NCBI GenBank assembly: GCA_963920575.1
Contig: OY986964.1
Span: 10,600,663-10,664,662, forward strand
Source of the DNA: Narthecium ossifragum
Taxonomy: Eukaryota > Streptophyta > Magnoliopsida > Dioscoreales > Nartheciaceae
Length of the DNA: 64,000 bases
Reading direction: 5' to 3'
Shown piece after piece: positions 10,756 through 22,552 of the stretch. The translations under genes were made by a program, and so were the position numbers. The notes below the pieces were generated by a model, which ran no database searches, was not told the origin of the DNA, and was given only the letters and a program-made list of their open reading frames with translations. Position 1 is the stretch's first letter, and every line of letters starts with the position of its first letter.

Positions 10756-12206
10756 TTTCCATGCTTCTTTGATTGTTTACGTGCTTTCTTACATGCTTGA
10801 TTGTTTTGTTTTTATTTTTGGTGTTTGGTTTTGTTCAGTGTCTCCATGCATTCGGTACGCGAGTCTTGGTATCGGTTTGCTTATATCTATGTATGATGTT
10901 AGGTCAGGAAGATGACATTTGTACTCTTGCTTTTATTGGACTAACCCTTGGTTATATTTCATATCTTTCTTGCATTTGGCCAAGGATACCTTCACATGGA
11001 TGCTTGGAAACACCGCAGGTTATCTCTTTCCTTTTTCCCTTCATATGTGCTTAAGGACAACCACATTTAAGTTGGGGGGTAGAATTCTAAGAATTCAATG
11101 TTTTTTTTAGATAACCATATATTATACATCCTTTGAATTGTGCAAAGAGAATGAAATTATGATATGAGTTGATTAATATGTTTGTTTTAAAAATTTATCT
11201 TATTAATTATTTCGAAACTTATATGTCATATAAGGGACAATAAATTTGGCTATGCATGACATTATTTCTATATTTTAACACTTTTACCATGATTTAAGGA
11301 TAACTTGACATATCCTAATGCACATACGCACTTTCACATGTTAAGGAGTTGATATTAGATTCTAAGCATGATACTATGACAGATTTACAGTTTTATGTCA
11401 TGGGACAGAAAATATATGAGCACATGCAATTATCTGAATATGCAAAATATATGAAAAGAAAAAAAAGGATATTCAACTTAGTATGGTGTTCACGTAAAAC
11501 AGTTGAATTTTCTGAAAAAAAGATGACTAGTTATGATTTGTAGCCTTCATGGTTTGAGCATTAAAGTCTGAAGGGTGTTTTACACTTAGTGCCCTAAAGC
11601 CATTTGATTTGGGAGTCACTGGCTTGAACCTCGTTACATGGACCATGAAGAAAGCTTAAGAGATCATAACATAGCACATGTCATCTATAAAATAATAATA
11701 ATAATAATAGAGATTGTTATGTGATAAGTGAAAAATATATATTGAATAGGATTATGATCTTGAATAATTGAAGTGCTTTGATATAATTGATACTCTAAAA
11801 GATGTGGAACTCCATTCACACACTGGAATGCTAAAGTTGTTTTTAATCATGATTAAATATGTTAAAGTATTGAAAATATGTTATTACATGTTTTGACTTA
11901 CTATATTTTTATGTGACTATGAGTTGAAGGGTATATTCATGGATAGTATTTCTATGTCATGCATTAGAGTTGATGAATATTATAATAGATTTCTAGAAGC
12001 ATAGTCAAGAGAATGTATAGATGTTTGTGGGTGTCATCCCTGAAAACCCTCAGGAGACTATAACTCCTCCACTGATGTAACCAAGGGGTTTAAAGGCTTG
12101 TTGCACATGCTAAGTGCAATCGTAAGACCTACGAAATTGGCTAGTTAGATTTATTTTTTTATCCTTTGCTTTGGTCGAGGACTAACAAAGATCAAGTTGA
12201 GAGGTG
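10756..12206 (+). other. Non-coding 3' internal region with two polypurine tracts
   Basis: No supported gene. A purine run aagttggggggtag at 11069-11081 looks like a polypurine tract but is not followed by an LTR. AT-rich DNA with a (AAT)n run at 11691-11710 follows. At 12189-12206 a second purine-rich tract (aagttgagaggtg) directly precedes the LTR-D start TGATAAG, as expected for the plus-strand primer. Two tracts 1.1 kb apart are unusual; the first may be an ancestral central or displaced tract. Confidence 0.5.
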
Positions 12207-13150
12207 TGATAAGATATAAAAAGTGCACAAATCACCCTTATAATTTGGCTTTGTTAGTCTTCGAGCAATGCTTCAGTAACTATTTTTAACCTATTTCATG
12301 TACAAAAGACCTCAACAAGAGTTAGATCAAATTTGGAGCGAAAATGAGAAAATTGGAGCTAAAATGAGCAAAGAAGCTGAAAAGATCACATGAGTAAACT
12401 TGGAAGATTAAACTGTACATGCTCATGAAGAAGTAGATAATGTTTCATATATGATTGGAAAGCTCTGGAAGTCTAGTTTTTGGAGAATTTTATGGTTCAT
12501 GATTTGGAGTTTGCTAGAGGAAGTTACAGTACTTTTAGTACCAATGACGCAGTGTTGAATGACAAAAGAGATAATACGTATGAAAAAAGATCGATCTTCT
12601 TTACTATATATGATCGATCTTTGTACAGCTAAATTATGTTTTTGATACCTATAAAATTCTCCGCATACCACTTTAGTACATATAGTTTAATAATTACGTT
12701 TTTTATACCTATATTTAATGTATATAACATATTTAGTACCTACTGTTAGACGCCGTTATCCAGACTTGACGGTAATCCGCTCACGTGATTCACGTGATAT
12801 CACATGAGCGATTTTCAGTCAATTTTGACTGGTTTTCAGTCAATTTTGACTGATTGGTTTTTCCACCTCATCTTCTCCATCTCTAATCTCACTTCTCTCT
12901 CACCTCCCTCTCTCTTCCGTGCTCTCTCTCTCTCTCATCTCTCTCTCTCCCTCCCTTTTGTCTCCATCTCTCCTCTCTCCTCTCTCCTCTCTCCTCTCTG
13001 TCTCCCCCTCCCTGTGCCAGATCTCTTCTCTCTCTCCTCCCTCTCTAGATCAGACATTTAGACAACGAACACACAGAAAGGTATGTATGATTCCAATGGT
13101 TTTTCTTCATAAATTGAGCACAGAGTTGAAACAGTTGGTAGATTTGCAAT

Positions 13151-14168
13151 ATGGATGGCAAGAAGCATGTGGTGCTCTTCCCCTTCATGGCACACGGCCA
13201 TTTCACGCCTTTCCTCGCCTGCGCCACACCATCACCATCGTCACCACCCCTCGGAACATCCAAAGCCTCCGGTCATCACTTAGTTCTAGCTCTGACATCC
13301 ACCTGTGTGAGCTATCCTTCTTTCCCGGCGATCACCGGCTTCCTTCCGACGCCGAGAACTTGGCAGCTCTCCCCGTCCACCTCTTCATCAACCTCTTCCA
13401 AGCCTCCGAGACCCTCCACTCCGGCTTCGACCGCCTTCTCTCAGACATAACCCGAGAAGATGGATGCCCGCCGTTGTGTGTCATCGCTGACTTCCTCTTG
13501 GGGTGGACCATCGATGTTGCGAAGAGCCAAGGCATGTTCCACTCTATCCTCATCCCCAGCGGAGCCTACGACCATGCCATCTTCTTCTCTCTTTGGCGCC
13601 ATGTTCCTCAAGCGGCCACGATTGCCGACGAGTTCTCGTTGCCGGACTTGCCTCAAGTTCGTCTTCTCAAGTCAGAGCTCACGCCCTTTTTTAGAAACGC
13701 TGATGGAGACGATGCATGGTCAGGCTTCTTTCGCCGACAGTTATCATTCTTGACCAAACCCGAATCATTACTCATCAACATCATCGAGGAGTTTGAGATG
13801 ACCGGCTTGGACATGCTAAGGAGAACCTTCGCCGTCCTCGTCCGGTGCATCAGTCCACTGCTCGGCGATCCGATGGCGCCGTCTGCCACCACTGAGCGCA
13901 TCATGAGTTGCATCCAGTGGTTAAACTCCCAGCCGCCGGCTTCAGTGTTGTGCATATCATTCGGCTCTCAGAGCACGATTGGTGCATCACAGATGATGAA
14001 GGGTTCATGCCAGAATGGCTGCCGACAATTCATATGGGTCATCAGGCCTCCGGTTGGCTACGATATCAAGGGAGGGTTCAGGCCAGAATGGCTACCGGAA
14101 GGCTTCAAGGGTAGGATGCATGAGAAAAGCAAGGTCTGGTGGTGCATGGATGGGTACTGCAGCTCGAT

Positions 14169-14180
<12 letters not shown>
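13151..14180 (+). pseudogene. UDP-glycosyltransferase fragment, UGT92-like, captured by the MULE
   Basis: Starts MDGKKHVVLFPFMAHGHFTP, the typical N-terminus of plant family-1 UGTs including the catalytic-histidine region (GHFTPF). A frame change near 13225 removes part of the first helix. From ~13226 another frame reads TITIVTTPRNIQSLRSSL, SDITREDGCPPLCVIADF, GWTIDVAKSQGMFHSI, SCIQWLNSQPPASVLCISFGS and FIWVIRPP, all UGT hallmarks; they look closest to UGT92-type flavonoid/terpenoid glycosyltransferases (from memory, not searched). A further frame change near 14130 leads into the start of the PSPG donor-sugar box (HGWVLQLDIL), where the gene is cut by a (CT)n run. The PSPG core and C-terminus are missing, so no active enzyme can be made. 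It is a captured, partial and rearranged gene copy. Confidence 0.8.
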
Positions 14181-14220
<40 letters not shown>

Positions 14221-14306
14221 TCTATTTTCCTCATGAGACGACGGCCGGCGATCACGCCGTGGCCGTTGAAGCCCACTGTCAAGTTCATCACCAGTGACCA
14301 AGACAA

Positions 14307-14345
<39 letters not shown>
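14171..14345. repeat. (CT)n run and inverted (GA)n run at right arm of the Pack-MULE
   Basis: (CT)n at 14171-14223 and (GA)n at 14311-14346 flank ~85 bp of GC-rich unassigned sequence. The GA run mirrors the CT-rich left arm (12890-13045), so both belong to the inverted termini. The ~85 bp between them may be a second captured fragment, but I cannot identify it. Confidence 0.6.
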
Positions 14346-14348
<3 letters not shown>

Positions 14349-14741
14349 ACGGAAGAGAGAGGGAGGAGAGACAGAAGAGAGATTAGAGATGGTGAGTCGT
14401 TTGAAAAAATGACGCTGTTAGACGGTCGGACCAAAACGAAACGGTTTTATTAGTATAGGTACTAAAAATATAATTATAAAACAAAATGTAATAAAATGGT
14501 ATATCCAAAATTTTACATGTATCAAAAGCGTAATTTAGCCATCTTTGTACTGTAGAAGAGATGACAAAGAGCGATGTTTTAAATGATCGATCTTCTCCTT
14601 ATAAATGATCGATCTTACTTGGGCGCAGCCAGTTTTATGGGATGAAAAGATCGATCTTTCACCCTAAAAGATCGATCTTTATATGGCGGCTAAGCAAAAT
14701 AAAGGGCTCAGATCTAATCCGAGGATGAGAAGCTTTTGGGC

Positions 14742-14751
14742 TTTAAATAGG
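14742..14751 (+). promoter_or_regulatory. TATA-like box of LTR-D
   Basis: TTTAAATAGG sits ~30 bases after cagatctaatcc, the same arrangement as the TATA boxes at 6247 and 38630. Confidence 0.5.
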
Positions 14752-15863
14752 AGGACTCTTTTTAGGGATTTTAGGGGGACTCTCTTGGCTGCTTGGAGGC
14801 GATGGAAAGGGGGCTATCTAGCTCTCTTTCTTTCTCTCTAAGAGGGGAGGACTCTTTCTTAGTTTATTTTTCCTCTTTTAAACTTTTCTTTTTAGAATCT
14901 CTTGCAGGAAATCCATGGCAGAAAAGCTTCATCAACTTTCATCCATGGATCAACCCCAAAAGTTGAGTAGCTAAACTTTTCACCATGGAATTCTTATGAT
15001 GTAACTAGGGTTTTTATTATGGATTCTTAAGATTTAGGGCTTGTATACCATCTTGAATCGTTTGTATGGATTGATCTTAATTTCTTTATGAACTTGGTGT
15101 TGATTTATTTATGGATGTTTGGATTGTTCTAATATGTTTTAGATCTAGAGCTAATGCATGTTAGGGCTTGGATTTAACTCATCTAATAGGGGAATCATGC
15201 TAGAACCATGGAATCTCATATTATGAGGGGATCTTATTCGTGATTAGGGATTTAATAGTGCTAAAACCACTATATTGTATTCCTAATCCTCCATCTGTCC
15301 TATCTTTATAGATTTGGCTATCGAGGTGCTAGAATCATCTTGATTTTACACCTAAATCCATATTATGATTATTTTCTTATGATGAATCGGTCTTAATCAG
15401 AGGATTCATTAGCAGTGATCGGAACTAACCATTAGGTCACCGAATTTTAGATAATTGTTCTCACTGACGAGGGATTCTAACCGAACCTTGTTGAGTGATA
15501 GGGAGAACTAGTCATTAACCTATCAATCATTAGGAGAGCTATTCAGTTTGGTTCACTAGTTCTAATCCTAGGAAGACTTGCTAGAACCTTTGTTACAGAT
15601 TAAGAATTCCTTGGTTCCTTTTCTTGCATTTATAAATCCTTTAGTATAAAGTTAGTTTAATTCCAATTCTGAATCTTTTCTCAACTTATTGGTAGGAATA
15701 CTTAAATTGAGTTTAGTAGTTTAATTACTATCATACCCATTTCCTCTGGATTCGACTTGGACTCACTACTAGCTACCTCTAAAGTAGTTAGTTAGGAGTT
15801 TGATCATAAATTTATAATTTTGGGGCAGACTTGTTAAACCGCGACACTTTTCAAGCGCTATCA

Positions 15864-16075
15864 GCGAGGCTTTAGGAGTAGTCGTTAGAAAGGGCCTGAA
15901 GCCAGTGGTTGGGCTCCCTCTCTTTTATCTCTTCCGATAGTTGGCGCTTCTCTCTCTCTCTCTCTCCGTTTTCATCTCCGTCGTCTCATGCCGCCTCCAA
16001 CTTGCTCGAGTATGATCTCTCCCTCTTTGTTGCTCGATTAACCATCTCCATCTGTCTCGATATCTATCTCTTCCC
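15864..16075 (+). other. CT-rich host sequence, target of the copia insertion
   Basis: CT-rich DNA with a (CT)n tract at 15951-15966. It continues after the copia element at 18840 (atctgtcgctcgatctctg). It resembles the 5' leader of a plant gene, but no coding sequence can be supported. Confidence 0.35.
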
Positions 16076-16739
16076 TGTTCGGTCTATATGGATAAAGGAT
16101 ACATGATCATAGCTCTAGCCATGGTAGTTAGTGCTTTAATTATGTAGAAGAGTGGGAAACCACTGAAACCCTAGAAATAGTCACCCTTGTGAGACTTGGG
16201 ATCATCTTTAGATAGAGGTAGATCCTCTCCTATCCCATCAAGGAGAGAGATCCAACGGATGGGATTAAACCACGTCCATACTTAAGAGATTAAGTAAAAC
16301 TTAAGTCCTAAATAAAGTATGACTCTAATTGGATGTACTTAATGTGGGTTCATAATATGGGCCACATAGCTTTATTTATAAAGCAGACCCCAACAGTCTC
16401 CCACTTAGCCCATATTTACTTAATGTCTTACTCATGTATGATGAAAATATGATGGCTCATCAAAAGAGCACAACAACCCGAATCATGGTGGAAAGTGTCC
16501 TCAAGCGAACACGCCCCTCCATGTATTACAATATTGCTAGTTTCTTCTGACTTGGCACTTCATGTGGTTAAACTTTACTTTATGAGTAAGTCAACAAATA
16601 CTTACTGCGGTCCAATGTTTGCTAATCATTCATTATGCATAAATACAAATATGATAAAGCAAAAAACCAAATCACGGAATCATCTTAAATAAAAGAAACT
16701 GTATGATATCAAACTGAATGTGTCACCTAAAACACAAAA

Positions 16740-17425
16740 CTAAAAGGTGCGTGCAAGTCCCATATGGACTACATGATCATGAAAAACTGAAGGCACCAAT
16801 CTCTTTGTTAAAGGTTATGCAATCATGAAACTAGGACCAATGTGTTGAATAGACACAAGATGATCCTGAATCTTCCCTGTTACTGAAAGATACTTTATGT
16901 CAATACGCATACCAGCACAAGTATACTTATTGTTCTTGGAGAAGGATACTACAACGGAATTGTCACAATATATTTTTAATGGCCTGGAAATAGAATTAAT
17001 GACTTTAAGACCTATGATGAAATTCCGCAACCAAAGTGCCTAGGTAGTGGCATCATGACAAGCTATGAACTCAGCCTCCATTGTGGAAGAAGCAACTAAA
17101 TTTTGCTTGTTGCTTCTCCACGAAATAGTGCCCCCGACCAATAGGAAAACATAACATGACGTCGATTTCCTATCATCAGGGCACTTGGCATAATCTGAGT
17201 TGTGTACCCTATCACCTCAAGGTGATCAGATCATCTGTATGTGAGCATATAATTCTTCATGCCTTGTAAGTAGCGCATAACTTTCTTGGCAGTTTTCCAG
17301 TGATGCATACCCGAATTGCTCTGAAAACACCCCAACATGTTTACAATGAAGCATATATCTGGCCTCGTACATGTTTGAGCATATTTTTGACTACCAACTA
17401 CAGATGCATAAGGAATTTTTGTCAT
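16740..17425 (-). pseudogene. Copia RNase H remnant
   Basis: Minus-strand frames give PYASVVGSQKYAQTCTRPDI, then [12 protein letters not shown] and [14 protein letters not shown], then [12 protein letters not shown], and finally LRNFIIGL...IYCDNSVV...HIDIK-type and PLTKRLVP segments. These are the classic order of the copia RT connection and RNase H (catalytic Asp/Glu in SSTMEAE and YCDN). Stops (for example TAG in DATT*ALW, where Gln is usual) and a frame change near 17230 break it. Gag, protease, integrase and the RT core are missing. Confidence 0.8.
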
Positions 17426-17599
17426 CTGATTACGTTCTAGTTCGTTCCTCGGACTTTATGCTTTACCAAATTCTTGATCATAGAAAGAGAAAGTAGATGG
17501 CACAAGATGCTGTCGCTACTCCATAAGACACATATCTCTAATTCTTGATCAAACTTAATATGACATTAATTAAGAGTTAATCCATAAGCATCATATTAA

Positions 17600-18205
17600 A
17601 GCATCAAGTTAATGGGAGAATTAATTGGAGAAGATGGCTTAATGGATTCGGGTAGGATCCGAACTGGACCTGAAACCCGAAACCCGAAACCCATCCCATC
17701 ATCTTCCCCAAGTCGAAGGAACAGAAACCCTGGGTTTCTTTTGCGCCGCCATGACTCTTCCGGAGACTCGTCTCTGCATGAGGCTCGCGGGAGTACTCGT
17801 CGACGTTCCTGGTCACCACCATCACCACCGCTGTCGGGCAAGCAATGGCGCCAAGCCCCTAACGTGGTTGAGCGGAGCTCGAGCGCATGACTCGGTCGCC
17901 GCCATTCGAGGTTCTCCACTACCTTCACTCGTCGCCGCATGAGGTTGTCGGAGATGTCGCCGAAGCTCCTGGTCACCGTCGTCGCCGAGCAAGCAACGAC
18001 GCCAAGCCCCTAAGGCAATCGAGCGGAGCTCGATCGCACGGCTCGGTCGTCGCCGTTCGTTACGGGCAAAGGCGGTACCGCATCCGCCAATCACCGCAGC
18101 CAAAGAGGCCCCGCGATCCCAGCGGGCATGATCGGCAGCAATAGCCGCCGCCGGTGATGGATTGGGCGAGCAATCGGATGGATCGGCCAAGCCCTCCCCC
18201 TTCAA
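17600..18205. other. GC-rich segment with ~140-bp tandem duplication inside the copia element
   Basis: This block is far more GC-rich than the copia sequence around it. Two adjacent units share ctcctggtcacc, gccaagcccctaa and gagcggagctcga (about 17780-17905 and 17940-18060). Frames on both strands are open but low complexity (Arg/Ser/Pro), and I cannot assign a protein. It may be a captured host leader or exon, or an unrelated insertion. Confidence 0.4.
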
Positions 18206-18839
18206 TTACTCTATTATCTCTTACTTATGTGGAATATTAGAGACAAATAACTCAATGGCTTTTTTAATCCAAAAAACCAAGAAACATCATCTATAATTCC
18301 GATAAGTACAAAAACTTCATGTAAAATCCAAAAATCATCCCAACAAATCGAATATCACATAATACCAATCAGCCATAGCCATAGCCAAGCCAGAGCCTAG
18401 CTCTGATGTCAACTGTTAGATCTATATGGATAAAGTATTTATGATCGTACCTCTAATCATGACGTGGATGATGCGGAAGAAGAGGAGAAATCGAAGTCCA
18501 CGAATGCTTCAAAGACACTTCCAGTCTCTCCAAGAGTTAGGTGCTTTAATTTTGTAGAAGATAGGGAAGATAGGGAAACTACAAAAACCCTAGAAATTGT
18601 CACCCTTGTGAGACCATGGAATGTCTTTATATAGAGGTAACTGTCTTTATATAGAGGTAGGGATCCTCTCCTATCGCATCAAGGAGAGAGATCTAACAAA
18701 TGTGATTAAACCACTTTCATACTTAGAGTTTAATAAAACTTAAGTCCTAGATGAAGTAGGACTCTAATTGGGTCTACTTAATGTGTATTCATAATATGGG
18801 CCACATAGCTTTATTTATAAAAGCAGACCCGACATTCCC

Positions 18840-19678
18840 ATCTGTCGCTCGATCTCTGTCTCTTCCCATTTCTTTCCTTGTACTGTTTTTTTTTGGATAT
18901 TTTTTTATGAGCATTGGTGTTTGATTGATAACTAGGTGTCACTCTTTTTTTAGATATGTAGTTAAACAACAAGGATTATGATGGTTGTTTTCTTTGTTTG
19001 GACTTTATCATCATTCGAAATGGTTCTGAATTAAAAAGTTGCGATTGTTTTGACTTCGAAATTACCACTATATGATTTGGGCCAAATGTTAGATGTTGCT
19101 TACTCCCTGTAGTACAAACCTTCGACTTGTGTGATTAGATCGTCTGATGGATCATGTTCAGATTGGTATGTTGGAATCATGTTCTGATTGGATCTGTTGA
19201 TTTTGAGGTTAATCTATGACTATGAGTATGTATGGATAAAGATTTGTGTTTCTTCATTGGTTGTGGCATTTTTCATGATGAAGTTTGCATATTATTCACA
19301 CCTTTTTTATCACCTTTGTTTTTCTGATTCAAACTGGGAATGGGGTTTTGGATTGGTGCATGCCTGAAAACAATAGTCTTATTAGACAGTTTTTCTTCTA
19401 TTTCCAATATGTGTTCTGGGATTATTATGTGCTGGTAATGTATCACATGCAGTTCCCTTGGTATTGAATTAGATTTCCAGAAAAGGGTTAGCTGCAATTA
19501 TCTAGGATAGTTAAATATGTGCTTATACTTGTTATGCATAAATTTCCCCAATGAATGACTTGTAACCTTATGATTTTTGTGGTGGACCATCACAAAAAAT
19601 TGCACAAAGATAAGCATCTTAAAAATAGACACGATTTCCGGTAGCATATTAATTATTAGGAGCGAGTGTCACTAACAA
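18840..19678. other. AT-rich spacer, no gene seen
   Basis: Continuation of the sequence to the left of the copia element. AT-rich with T runs and short frames only. It resembles intron or intergenic DNA. It ends at the LINE target site tttctctg. Confidence 0.5.
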
Positions 19679-19686
19679 TTTCTCTG

Positions 19687-21341
19687 TTCTACGTTTTTAT
19701 GGAGAGCTTTGGGCGGATGATCAGATGTTTTATGAATCTCTTCCTTCTCTGCCGACTGTCAGACAAGAAGACTTTCAGATGCTTGTGGATGAGGTTTCAT
19801 CAGATGATGTGAAGAAGGTTATCTTTGGCATGAAGGACAACTGTGTTCCGGGTCCAGATGGAATTCCAGCTGAATTCTATTCTTCTCACTGGGAAGTGGT
19901 GGGGACAAAATTAGTGGCAGCAGTCCAAGAGTTTTTCAGACGGGGTATTGTTCCTTTGTCATGGTCGCATACTTTCATATCGTTCATTCCGAAGAAGAGC
20001 TATCCTCGGAACATGAAAGAGTATAGGCCAATCAGCCTATGCAATGTGTGTTATAAGGTAGTCTCTTCGATACTTGCATCAAGACTGAAACCTATTCTTA
20101 CTTATTTAGTGGGGCCAGAACAGACTGCTTTTATCCCAGGTAGGTGCATGTTTGACAGTGTATCTGCAGCCTGTGAAATGCTGCATTCTCTCTGGAAGGC
20201 CCCGAAGTCCCGCCCTCTTATGGCTCTTAAAATTGACTTGCAATCGGCCTACGATCGTGTCCGTTGGCCTTTCATCCAGGTAGTACTTTGCAAAATGGGT
20301 TTTCCACAGCAATGGACAGATTGGGTGATGGCCTGCATTACTTCACCATTCTTTTCATTTATCTTTAATGGGCGGGCCCTTGGCAAAATTTTTCCTCAGA
20401 GGGGGATCCGGCAAGGTGACCCCTTGTCGCCTTATATTTTTGTTCTTTTGCAAGAAGTTTTCTCCTGCATCTTGAATGATTCAGTCTCGGGCCTTGTGGG
20501 ACTTCGCTTTCGTGATTTGGCTTTCCGTATTTCACATCTACTATATGCAGATGACTGTTTCCTCATCTCTGAAGCATCGGTTCCTGAAGCTCGGAAGTTG
20601 CGGCAGATCTTGGTCAGATTTGGTTCTATGTCTGGGCTCTTTATTAATAACTCCAAGTCAAGTGTACGTATCTCCCCTTCTATTGATGCACAAAAAAAGG
20701 ATAGGCTGCGAAGGGTCCTACGGATTCAGGTGGCAGAAGCAGGGGAGATATGGACATACCTGGGGGTTCCTATTTCAGGTTCTAGACTGAAGGCATCGGA
20801 TTTTGATGGCCTCATTGAACGGGTCCTAGCTCGTCTTTCTTCTTGGTCTTCCTGTTATTTATCTGGAGCTGGGAGAGTTGTGTTGGCGAAAAGTGTTTTA
20901 CAGGCTTCCCCGATCCATCACATGTCAACAGTTGGGATTCCGTCGGCTGTCTTGACAAGTTTGGAGAAGATCTTCAGGAGGTTTATTTGGCATGATAAAT
21001 CAAGAAGTCTTGGAAGGGTGGGCTGGCAGACCGTGACTATTCCCAAGGAGCAGGGCGGACTTGGCATGAGAGATCTTCATAGATGGCAGCAAGCTCTATT
21101 TCTTTCTAAGGCTGCACGGCTGTTAGACAATGCGTCATCAAGCTGGGTTCGGTTGGTGAAAGCTAAATATCGATGGGAATCATTACTACTACCGACCTCT
21201 TGTAGACGCTATGCATCCTCATTTTGGAAGGCTGTATTCAAGCAAATTAAGGTGTTAAGAAATGACATGATCTTCAAGCCCGGCAGAAATAGTAAGGTGA
21301 GTGTATGCTCTATGATGCTTGGCTTGATGAGGACCCCCTGA
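19687..21341 (+). pseudogene. LINE reverse transcriptase
   Basis: The frame is open from the LINE junction; the first ATG at 19725 is not a real start. From that ATG: GPDGIPAEFY (~43-52), RPISLCNVCYK (~101-111), the first catalytic Asp in ALKIDLQSAYD (~167-177), RQGDPLSP (~229-236), YADD (274-277), then YLGVPI and the RT thumb. All polymerase motifs look intact. At about 21300 a single base has been lost (KVSV is followed by a stop frame, while YDAWLDEDP continues in the next frame), so the protein is cut before the zinc finger. It copies LINE RNA at a nicked target when active. Confidence 0.9.
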
Positions 21342-22552
21342 TTAGGATCCCATGCCCTATGACGCAGAATATAATGGGGAAGAAACTTGAAGACTTTGTT
21401 TTTGCTGACTTAATGATTGGAGGCTCCTGGAATCTCAATCTACTCACAACTATATTTGATCAATGCTTGGTTTCCAGGATTTCAAGTATCCCTATTGAGT
21501 TGCAAGACTCATGGTGTTGGCCTTTTGATCCGACAGGTAAGATCACATCCAGGTCCGCTTATATGTTTATGTCTCTTCCCTTTCTCTCTATTTTGGAGGA
21601 TCATCGCTTCTCTCCTTCTATTTGGATCAATCTCTGGCACCTTCCTACCAGTCCTCGAGTGCGGTTTTTCATTTGGAAACTTATTCATGGAAGATTGCCT
21701 ACTCGGGACGCATTATGGCATTTTGGTTACATCTCGGATGATAAATGCCCATTGTGTGGTCTGGCCCGAGAATCCACTCTTCATCTCTTCTTCTTGTGTA
21801 CTTTTGCAAAATCGCTATGGAGGCTTCTTTTTTCTACTCCGCAGCTTGGTTGTTTTGAAGATTTGATTACTATGTTGGGACACTCATCAAGTGATGTGGA
21901 ATCTCTAGTATTCAGATCAACGGTGTGTTTTGGTCTTTGGGCTTTGTGGGGTGCAAGGAATGATATTGTTTTCAAGTCTGAAAAAGTGGAGGCTCAGGCT
22001 CTGTTCTGTCGTGTTAGGAGGTGGGTTAGAGAGTACCAAAGTAGCTATTTCGTTTCTGATGTGAAGGAAGTGGCTTCGAATCAAACAATGGGTATATGTA
22101 TTGCTCAAGTCAATGGATCTTTTGCAGCGGACAATAAATCTGGTGGGATAGGTGCTTTACTTAAGAGAGAAGATGGTTCAATCTGGGCAGCTATATCGAA
22201 ATCTATGGAAGTAAAGTCAAGGGATGAAGCAAAGCTCAATGCCTTTAAGCGTGCTATACAGATTGCAGGTGAGCTTGGCTGTGTGAAAGTGATTTTGGAA
22301 GCTGATAGTTCCTTTCTTATTGGATGCATCAATGGTCGGTTGTCTTGGCCGACGGATTTTTGTGGTATTTTGAGAGATATTTGTAGCATCTCAGCACATT
22401 TTGGGACAATCATCTTTAGATCTGTGCATTGAGATTTTGTGGGACAAGTGGATAGGCTGGCTGACCTAGGCAGGGTTCATCGCTGGTCCCGTTCTTGGGT
22501 CTTTGCACCCGGATCTGAGATACCAAGGGATTTTCCTCTTGATATCTAGTTT
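21303..22552 (+). pseudogene. LINE zinc-binding region and RNase H
   Basis: Continues the RT protein in another frame. WLDEDPLI, then the zf-RVT region (LWHLPTSPRVRFFIWKL, CPLCGLARESTLHLFF), then an RNase H of the archaeal-like type found in plant L1 elements. The first catalytic Asp, normally in a DGS motif, is Asn here (VNGSF). The Glu (RDEAK) and the second Asp (EADSS) are present. A TGA at 22430-22432 cuts off the last motif, but the frame continues as GQVDRLADLGR to TAG at 22547-22549. The enzyme is therefore doubly damaged. Confidence 0.85.

Larger units (their letters stand above)
12627..14540 (+). mobile_element. Pack-MULE carrying a UGT fragment, TSD atctttgtac
   Basis: Terminal inverted repeats are clear: the left end reads agctaaattatgtttttg and the reverse complement of the right end reads ggctaaattacgcttttg. 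Homology continues to a shared ccatctctaatct and a shared tctcttccgtgctctctctc, about 250-300 bases in all with indels. Flanks are an exact 10-bp duplication, atctttgtac (12617-12626 and 14541-14550), in the 9-11 bp range of Mutator elements. No transposase is present; the interior is a host gene fragment. This is the definition of a Pack-MULE. It lies inside LTR-D and interrupts its palindrome array. Confidence 0.85.
12207..15863 (+). mobile_element. Athila-like LTR-D with nested Pack-MULE
   Basis: Starts TGATAAG right after the polypurine tract and ends near gcgctatca at 15863. Without the Pack-MULE and its target duplication it is about 1.73 kb. It carries AGATCGATCT-type palindromes at 12588-12620 and 14584-14683 (one array, now split), a TATA-like TTTAAATAGG at 14742, and the AT-rich 3' half typical of Athila LTRs. 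No internal domain follows on the right, so this is the 3' LTR of the element to its left. Confidence 0.65.
16076..18834 (-). mobile_element. Decayed Ty1/copia element, TSD ttccc
   Basis: LTRs at 16076-16395 and 18414-18834 read tg(tt)...(aa)ca and are related over their length. Both outer flanks are ttccc (16071-16075 and 18835-18839). Transcription is on the minus strand. A purine tract next to the left LTR reads aagtgggagac on that strand, and a tRNA-Met-like primer site (acatcagagc) borders the right LTR at 18402-18411. Only the RNase H end of pol remains. The right LTR has ~100 bp extra: a 70-bp block and a 25-bp tandem duplication of ctttatatagaggta. A GC-rich segment occupies the 5' internal part. 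Confidence 0.8.

Noticed and set aside
12919..13150. N-terminal extension of the UGT frame
   Set aside because: It is the CT-rich inverted arm of the Pack-MULE read as Leu/Ser repeats. The UGT homology begins at 13151.
15909..16106. Possible small host ORF in CT-rich DNA
   Set aside because: The last codons run into the copia LTR at 16076, and the sequence resembles a leader, not a protein.
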